From: Bin80 sp022820435
GTDB lineage: Bacteria; Bacteroidota; Rhodothermia; Rhodothermales; Bin80
Reading direction: 5' to 3'
DNA: 10,658 nucleotides
Assembly: GCA_022820435.1 (NCBI GenBank)
Contig: JAJEFL010000136.1
Coordinates: forward strand, 1-10,658
The notes under the pieces are model-generated. The model saw only the letters and a list, made by a program, of their open reading frames with translations. It was not told where the DNA came from and ran no database searches. Position 1 is the stretch's first letter; every line of letters begins with the position of its first letter. Position numbers and translations under genes: made by a program. Shown here one piece after another: positions 6,339-10,658 of this stretch.

Positions 6339-8141
6339 CTACTGCAGGGCTTCAAGTCTTTCTTCGAGTAACTGCCGCTGATACATCTGTGCATACAGTC
6401 CATTCTGTGCCATAAGAGACGTATGCGTTCCACGCTCTGCAATCCGTCCCTCATTGAGAACAATGATCTGATCGACTCCCTTTATGCTTGATATCCGATG
6501 ACTGATCATGACCATGGTATGATGTCCCTGTCGTTTACGCAGATGTTCAAGGATACGGGACTCCGTCTTTGTATCCACGCTGCTGAGCGCATCATCCATG
6601 ATAAATATGCGGGGCTGCCGGATCAGTGCACGGGCAATCGTGGTGCGCTGGGCCTGTCCGCCGGAGAGTGAGACTCCGCGTTCCCCCACCCCGCTCTGAA
6701 GCCCTTCCGGGAATTCCAGAACCGTTTCGAGAAGTTCCGCCTCAAATGCCGCCCGGTGGACCTCTTCTTCAGATGCACCGATGGTTCCAAACGCAATATT
6801 ATTCCCGATTGAGTCACTGAACAGAAATACATCCTGCGGAACATATCCAATCCCTTCCCTGAGCACGCTGAGAGGCATGTTCTGTACATCCTGCCCATCG
6901 ATCAGAATACGCCCCCGGGTCGGCTCGGTCAGGCGGCCGATCAGATCAATCAGGGTTGACTTTCCGGCCCCGGTTTTTCCCACAATCGCAAGACTTTCAC
7001 CGGCAGGCACATCAAATGAAATATTGTGGAGTGCATACGGCAGATTCGCTTCATACTGAAAGGAGACATTTTCGAAAGTTACCCGTCCGTCAATCTTCTG
7101 AATGGAACGATCTGTGCGGAAGTTATCCGATATATCCGGCTGCTGATCCAGCACCTCATAAATGCGTTCTGCGGAAGCACTTGCGCGCTGCATCATGGAG
7201 ATGACAAGGCCAAACGCCGCAACCGGCCAGGTCATGAGCGCAACATAGATAATGTATTCCGCAATGTTTCCTACGGTGATAATGCCTTCCGATACCAGAC
7301 GTCCCCCGATCCAGACAACCATAATTTCCGACAGACCTACGACGATCACAAAGACCGGTCTCCATGCGGCTTCCACCCGTGCAAGGCCAAGCATTCGCGC
7401 CTTATAACTCCGGCTTTCTTTCTCGAAGGCCCGGGTTTCTATCTCTTCCCGCGCGTAGGCCTTCACCAGCCGAATCCCTGCCAGAGTTTCCTGAACGCGG
7501 CTTGTCAACTGCGCATACTGTCGCTGAAGTGCTTCGCTGCGCTTGTGCACCAGCTGCGCAATAATGAACATCGACACCGCAAGGATCGTCATCGGCATGA
7601 GTGCATAGAAGGTCAGGATCGGCGAGATGATGAGCATGGCGGTGATGGCAGCGACCACAATCACAAGGGCGCGGGTAGAATACATAATTGCCGGTCCGAC
7701 ATAGCGACGCACCTGCTCTATGTCGCTTGTTGCGCGTGTGATCACATCTCCTGTCTTTGTGCGGTGATAGAAATTCGCCGAAAGTTTTTGCAGGTGCTCG
7801 TATAATGCGTTGCGCATATCAAACTCAATATGACGTGAGGCTACGACCACGGTCTGCCGCATCAAAAATGTAAACGCTCCGTTTGCTAGACTCAGGCCAA
7901 TGACGATCAGCCCAAAGACAAATAATGTCCAGAACAGATCCCAGTACACTGCATGCTGAAGCGACGTGGCTTCAAACTGCCGGTAAAGCCGCGCAAAACG
8001 GGGCAGACTGTCAATTGCCTGCCGAACGATGATGGGCACTGCAATGGCAAACACCGCAGAAATCATCGTAAACAGAAGGCCCGGTACGAATAACCGCCAG
8101 TAGCGTACAAAGTAGTGGTTTAGCCGTTGAAGGGATTGCAT
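6339..8141 (-). CDS. ABC exporter half-transporter A (MdlA/TM287-like subunit)
   Basis: The product is about 600 residues from ATG 8141; an upstream TTG at 8165 would add eight. The membrane domain occupies roughly residues 10-320. In the nucleotide-binding domain Walker A is GKTGAGKST (about 388-396), the Q-loop Gln is near 436, the signature LSGGQ (about 492-496) is canonical, and the H-loop His is near 548. Walker B reads FIMDDALSSVD, with Asp where the catalytic Glu should be. That substitution marks the degenerate-site subunit of heterodimeric exporters. Its partner, 940 bases downstream, has normal Glu and an altered signature, so the two are expected to form one complex in the inner membrane. 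It is first in the unit and divergent from the arginase gene. Confidence 0.93.
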   Translation of the reverse strand: MQSLQRLNHYFVRYWRLFVPGLLFTMISAVFAIAVPIIVRQAIDSLPRFARLYRQFEATSLQHAVYWDLFWTLFVFGLIVIGLSLANGAFTFLMRQTVVVASRHIEFDMRNALYEHLQKLSANFYHRTKTGDVITRATSDIEQVRRYVGPAIMYSTRALVIVVAAITAMLIISPILTFYALMPMTILAVSMFIIAQLVHKRSEALQRQYAQLTSRVQETLAGIRLVKAYAREEIETRAFEKESRSYKARMLGLARVEAAWRPVFVIVVGLSEIMVVWIGGRLVSEGIITVGNIAEYIIYVALMTWPVAAFGLVISMMQRASASAERIYEVLDQQPDISDNFRTDRSIQKIDGRVTFENVSFQYEANLPYALHNISFDVPAGESLAIVGKTGAGKSTLIDLIGRLTEPTRGRILIDGQDVQNMPLSVLREGIGYVPQDVFLFSDSIGNNIAFGTIGASEEEVHRAAFEAELLETVLEFPEGLQSGVGERGVSLSGGQAQRTTIARALIRQPRIFIMDDALSSVDTKTESRILEHLRKRQGHHTMVMISHRISSIKGVDQIIVLNEGRIAERGTHTSLMAQNGLYAQMYQRQLLEERLEALQ

Positions 8142-8241
8142 GGAAATGAAGATAGATGACGGCAAACGCTATGCAGAGAGATTCGGTCCGTAAAATTAAC
8201 GAATCTGCTTCGTTTTGACTATAACAAAGGGATTTAGCCCC
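8142..8241. promoter_or_regulatory. divergent promoter region between the exporter unit and rocF
   Basis: This 100-base gap must drive both the minus-strand exporter/RNase Z unit and plus-strand arginase. It holds AACGAA-TCTGC-TTCGTT at 8198-8214, a perfect six-base inverted repeat with a five-base spacer and a good candidate operator. TAAAAT at 8191-8196 resembles a -10 box, but I found no matching -35. AAAGGG at 8225-8230 lies about 11 bases before the rocF ATG and could act as its ribosome-binding site. No ribosome-binding site is evident for the exporter gene. Confidence 0.4.
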
Positions 8242-9135
8242 ATGAATCAACAGCTTCGCAACATCCGTCTGATCGGAGTCCCCATGGACCTGGGCCAGAA
8301 TTTACGTGGGGTGGATGTCGGCCCCAGCGCCCTTCGGTATGCCGGGCTTGCAGATCGTCTGCACCAATTAGGGCATCAGGTCTCTGACCATGGAAATATT
8401 CCAACTGCACTCCGGGCCTCGCTGACGGACGGGAATGATTTTACGGAACCTATTCGGGATACCTGCAGCCTGTTATACGAGGAGGTTCGCAAAACGCTCG
8501 CCCAGGGCGGCTTCCCGTTGGTGATGGGAGGCGATCATTCCATTGCGATTGGAAGCATTGGCGGAGCCACACATGATGCCCCGAAGGGGATCCTCTGGAT
8601 TGATGCACACGCAGATTTTAACACCCCCGAGTCTTCTCCTAGCGGCAATGTCCACGGGATGCCGATGGCCGTACTCTGCGGAATTGGATCGGACCGGTTA
8701 ACCAGCGTGGGACGTTCCGGCCCGAAACTGCGCTCCGAAGATATTGCGATGATTGCCCTGCGTGATCTGGATATTGCCGAGCGTCGCATTTTACAGGAAT
8801 CCCGCCTGGGCCTGTACACGATGCGCGACATTGATGAGCGTGGCATTGCAGAGGTTGTAAAATCTGCGCTCAGACAGCTTGAGCACTGCGATCATCTGCA
8901 TGTCAGCTTTGACGTAGACAGTGTGGACCCCTATTTTGCGCCGGGGGTTGGCACGCCGGTCGAGGGAGGTCTTCGTCCGCGGGAGGCGCATCTGCTGATG
9001 GAACTGATCGCAGAGGACGGCCGCCTTGCCTCGGCAGAGGTCGTTGAGATCAACCCCATCATTGACCGGGGCAACCAGACCGCGGAGCTGGCTGCCAGCC
9101 TTCTGGCCTCCCTTCTGGGGAAAACAATTCTTTAA
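8242..9135 (+). CDS. rocF: arginase
   Basis: The product is 297 residues from ATG 8242; an in-frame TTG at 8215 is less likely. It belongs to the ureohydrolase family, which hydrolyses arginine to ornithine and urea at a dimanganese centre. The Mn ligands are visible: His99 in GGDHS, Asp121, His123 and Asp125 in DAHADFNTPE, and Asp224 and Asp226 in SFDVDSVDP. The SPSGNVHGMP segment at about 132-141 is the substrate-binding signature that separates arginase from agmatinase and guanidino-acid relatives. EINPIID at about 269-275 is also conserved. Length and motif order are complete. It converges on the mntR-type gene, with stop codons overlapping by two bases and no room for a terminator between them. 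Confidence 0.93.
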   Translation: MNQQLRNIRLIGVPMDLGQNLRGVDVGPSALRYAGLADRLHQLGHQVSDHGNIPTALRASLTDGNDFTEPIRDTCSLLYEEVRKTLAQGGFPLVMGGDHSIAIGSIGGATHDAPKGILWIDAHADFNTPESSPSGNVHGMPMAVLCGIGSDRLTSVGRSGPKLRSEDIAMIALRDLDIAERRILQESRLGLYTMRDIDERGIAEVVKSALRQLEHCDHLHVSFDVDSVDPYFAPGVGTPVEGGLRPREAHLLMELIAEDGRLASAEVVEINPIIDRGNQTAELAASLLASLLGKTIL

Positions 9136-9776
9136 ATGATTACATGCACGCTGTCTGCTGCTTTTCCCTGAATAAACTCTTCCCGCCTTCCAATTATCAC
9201 ATTCATTCCGGTGTCGTTGCGTCCAATAATCCGAACTTCACACCCGGGCAACAGACCCGTTTTTTCCAGTAGTCCCAGTAGATTCGCGTCCGAATCGGAC
9301 AGATGGTGAATGGACAGCAGTTCGCCCGTGGGGGCTTCTGAGAGTGCGATGGTCTTTGTGCGGACCATCTTGAGGTCCTGGGTTGGAATCGGGTGCCCGT
9401 GGGGATCATGAGTGGGATACCCCAAAAGCGCATCTATCCGCTCCTCAAAGTCTTCAGAAATATGATGCTCCAGATGTTCTGCTTCCGCGTGCATTTTTTC
9501 CCAGGAGTAGCCCATGATTTCCCGGAGGTAGGTTTCCAGCAGTCGGTGATGGCGGATGATTTCCAGCGCAATTTTTTCGCCGGCACCGGTCAGTCTCACG
9601 CCTTTGTACGATTCATGCACGACCAGTTTCATCCGATCCAGGCGTTTGATCATTCCCGTCACTGACGCAGCAGACACATTCATGGTACGGGCGATATCTG
9701 TGGTGGTGACCACGGCATTCTCTTCCTGAATCGTAAAGATCACTTTCAGGTAATCCTGAATCGCCGGACTAAGCAT
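9132..9776 (-). CDS. mntR: DtxR/MntR-family manganese-type transcriptional regulator
   Basis: From ATG 9776 the product is 214 residues: an N-terminal winged helix (TTTDIARTMNVSAASVTGMIKRL is the recognition region), a metal-binding dimerisation domain, and a C-terminal FeoA/SH3-like domain at about 140-214. Metal ligands favour manganese: Asp8 and the set His77, Glu100, Glu103, His104 line up closely with MntR of Bacillus subtilis (Asp8, His77, Glu99, Glu102, His103), whereas DtxR/IdeR use Met10 and Cys102. The MntR Glu11 position is Lys here. The extra C-terminal domain is more like SirR/IdeR-type proteins, so it is a mixed architecture. It probably represses metal uptake genes; none is in the window. 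A palindrome overlapping its start suggests autoregulation. A TTG at 9785 is a less likely start. Confidence 0.88.
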   Translation of the reverse strand: MLSPAIQDYLKVIFTIQEENAVVTTTDIARTMNVSAASVTGMIKRLDRMKLVVHESYKGVRLTGAGEKIALEIIRHHRLLETYLREIMGYSWEKMHAEAEHLEHHISEDFEERIDALLGYPTHDPHGHPIPTQDLKMVRTKTIALSEAPTGELLSIHHLSDSDANLLGLLEKTGLLPGCEVRIIGRNDTGMNVIIGRREEFIQGKAADSVHVII

Positions 9777-9795
9777 TGTGCACAATCAATGATTG
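9775..9795. promoter_or_regulatory. palindromic candidate operator over the mntR start
   Basis: ATTGTGCACAAT at 9775-9786 is a perfect 12-base palindrome covering the ATG of the regulator. It is joined to CAATCA-A-TGATTG at 9783-9795, a second perfect inverted repeat with a one-base spacer. DtxR-family proteins bind palindromic boxes of this size range, so a bound repressor here could block its own transcription or translation start. The sequence does not match the classic DtxR or MntR consensus that I know, so the assignment rests on symmetry and position only. Confidence 0.4.
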
Positions 9796-9862
9796 GCAGA
9801 CTCTAACTGCTATGCCGCTCGAATGTCCCTGTACAGGTCTGGATCTGCCCGCGATACGGGAA
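9796..9862. other. gap between the DUF3800 gene and mntR with small palindromes
   Basis: The DUF3800 gene is transcribed toward mntR, so a terminator or a mntR promoter would lie here. CCTGTACAGG at 9828-9837 is a perfect ten-base palindrome, and CCCG-CGATA-CGGG at 9848-9860 is a four-base stem just past the DUF3800 stop. Neither is followed by a T-run on the minus strand, so a rho-independent terminator is not supported. CCTGTACAGG may be another regulator site, but that is speculation. Confidence 0.3.
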
Positions 9863-10615
9863 CTATCCGTGCGATGCCTTCCTGATTCCCGACTTCCGGG
9901 CGGCCTGTTTTAGTCGGGATTCAAAGTAGCGGGCGAACACAACATTTTCTGAAAATGCCCTTGGATCAGCCTGGAGTGCACCCAGCCGCCCAACAAGACC
10001 AGCGATCCAGTCTGCAACTTGTAAATTTTGATAACGATGACTTTCAAGATGAAACGGCGGTTCAATTAAGCGTTTGCATTGATCAACATTACCGTACATA
10101 CTTTGGGCTGCTTGCGCAATTAAGTTTTTACGCTGAGTATTTTCATCTAATATCATTATAAAATTATTGGGGGCGGGGTGCGAATTCTCGCAAAAATCGT
10201 CTATTCGCTTTATCGATTGTCGCAAGATGTTCCGATACATCCCAATTGGATTGTGTTCATCAAGTGTGGCAGTCTTCACAATTCCATAGTAGAATATGAA
10301 GCCATCTAAACCCTGGATTTTAGAGAACAATCGTAAGGTAAAATGACGAAGCCATGAGTAACGATGCAGACTCTTCGAACGGTAGAGACTCACTCCCTTC
10401 TTTTCCCATTCCCACGGATGCTTACCAGACAACTCGATCTCAGCCCCTAGCATTTGATATTTCTTTTCAAAGAACCAAGTTCCAAAATGTCGTGCTGAAT
10501 CTGCCGGTATCGCGAACCCTGCCAAACCGAATACAGGGCTGTCGTTGTGTCGCGAATGCCTGCGATCTATAAACGGACCAATGTGACCAAATTCGTCAAG
10601 GTAAACAAAAAGCAT
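9863..10615 (-). CDS. DUF3800 family protein (RNase H-like fold)
   Basis: The product is about 250 residues. ATG 10615 is chosen because it gives the family-typical start MLFVYLDEFGHIG; the frame is open further upstream only from a TTG. The family pattern is complete: a first acidic motif YLDEFG (Asp7; most relatives read DESG), a middle ILDENTQ near Asp157, and a late LQVADWIAGLVGRL with Asp near 202. These carboxylates correspond to the metal-binding positions of the RNase H-like fold proposed for the family. DUF3800 proteins are scattered in mobile and defence-rich regions, but their activity is not established in general. The DNA is more AT-rich than the core genes, at least in the middle, suggesting transfer. 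No partner gene is visible within the window. Confidence 0.85.
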   Translation of the reverse strand: MLFVYLDEFGHIGPFIDRRHSRHNDSPVFGLAGFAIPADSARHFGTWFFEKKYQMLGAEIELSGKHPWEWEKKGVSLYRSKSLHRYSWLRHFTLRLFSKIQGLDGFIFYYGIVKTATLDEHNPIGMYRNILRQSIKRIDDFCENSHPAPNNFIMILDENTQRKNLIAQAAQSMYGNVDQCKRLIEPPFHLESHRYQNLQVADWIAGLVGRLGALQADPRAFSENVVFARYFESRLKQAARKSGIRKASHG

Positions 10616-10641
10616 TGACCTAAGGTGTAGAAACACGAAAG

Positions 10642-10658
10642 CCCACAACAAGTGTGGG
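10642..10658. repeat. inverted repeat at the right window edge
   Basis: CCCACA-ACAAG-TGTGGG is a perfect six-base inverted repeat with a five-base spacer, ending exactly at the last base of the window, so its true extent is unknown. It lies 26 bases upstream of the DUF3800 ATG on the minus strand. It could be an operator, an upstream terminator, or a short mobile-element end. Confidence 0.4.

Noticed and set aside
7026..7805. 259-codon plus-strand frame opposite the exporter gene
   Set aside because: It is antisense to a complete, motif-rich ABC protein. Its His/Arg/Asn-rich composition is typical of a shadow frame.
9848..9860. CCCG-CGATA-CGGG as a rho-independent terminator for the DUF3800 gene
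   Set aside because: The stem is only four base pairs and no T-tract follows it on the minus strand.

Overview
The window looks like a bacterial chromosome segment with a moderately GC-rich, tightly packed core (about 1.3-9.8 kb), flanked on both sides by more AT-rich accessory DNA. Several starts have weak or no Shine-Dalgarno sequence. With the arsenosugar gene set, this suggests the Bacteroidota/Rhodothermota side of the tree, but that placement is a low-confidence inference.

Left accessory end (1-1204). At the extreme left is a possible tail of an unrecognised reading frame. It is followed by a 75-base block (141-215) that is an evident relic of the 3' part of arsS; the intact counterpart lies at 1439-1513. 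Between the two copies sits a two-gene cassette. A DUF4065/SocA-Panacea antitoxin-type gene (385-855) overlaps a small two-helix membrane protein gene (839-1204), whose frame is broken by one in-frame TAG at 968-970. This resembles a Panacea toxin-antitoxin pair whose effector has been disabled or is read through.

Core, minus strand. A compact arsenosugar/arsenolipid set, arsM - CMD-family protein - arsS (3522 down to 1319), lies downstream of a second unit: ABC half-exporter A - ribonuclease Z - ABC half-exporter B (8141 down to 3607). The two half-exporters carry complementary non-canonical motifs: Asp for the catalytic Glu in one, LSHGQ for LSGGQ in the other. This predicts a heterodimer with one degenerate ATP site. 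RNase Z sits between its subunits with near-zero spacing.

Core, right part. Arginase (rocF, plus strand, 8242-9135) is divergent from the exporter unit and converges on an MntR-type metalloregulator (9132-9776), their stop codons overlapping. A perfect 12-base palindrome covers the regulator's start codon and is a candidate autoregulatory site.

Right accessory end. A DUF3800 gene (9863-10615, RNase H-like fold family often seen in mobile and defence regions) closes the window, with a small inverted repeat upstream at the window edge. The most unusual signals are the interrupted Panacea-linked membrane gene and the arsS relic that brackets it.
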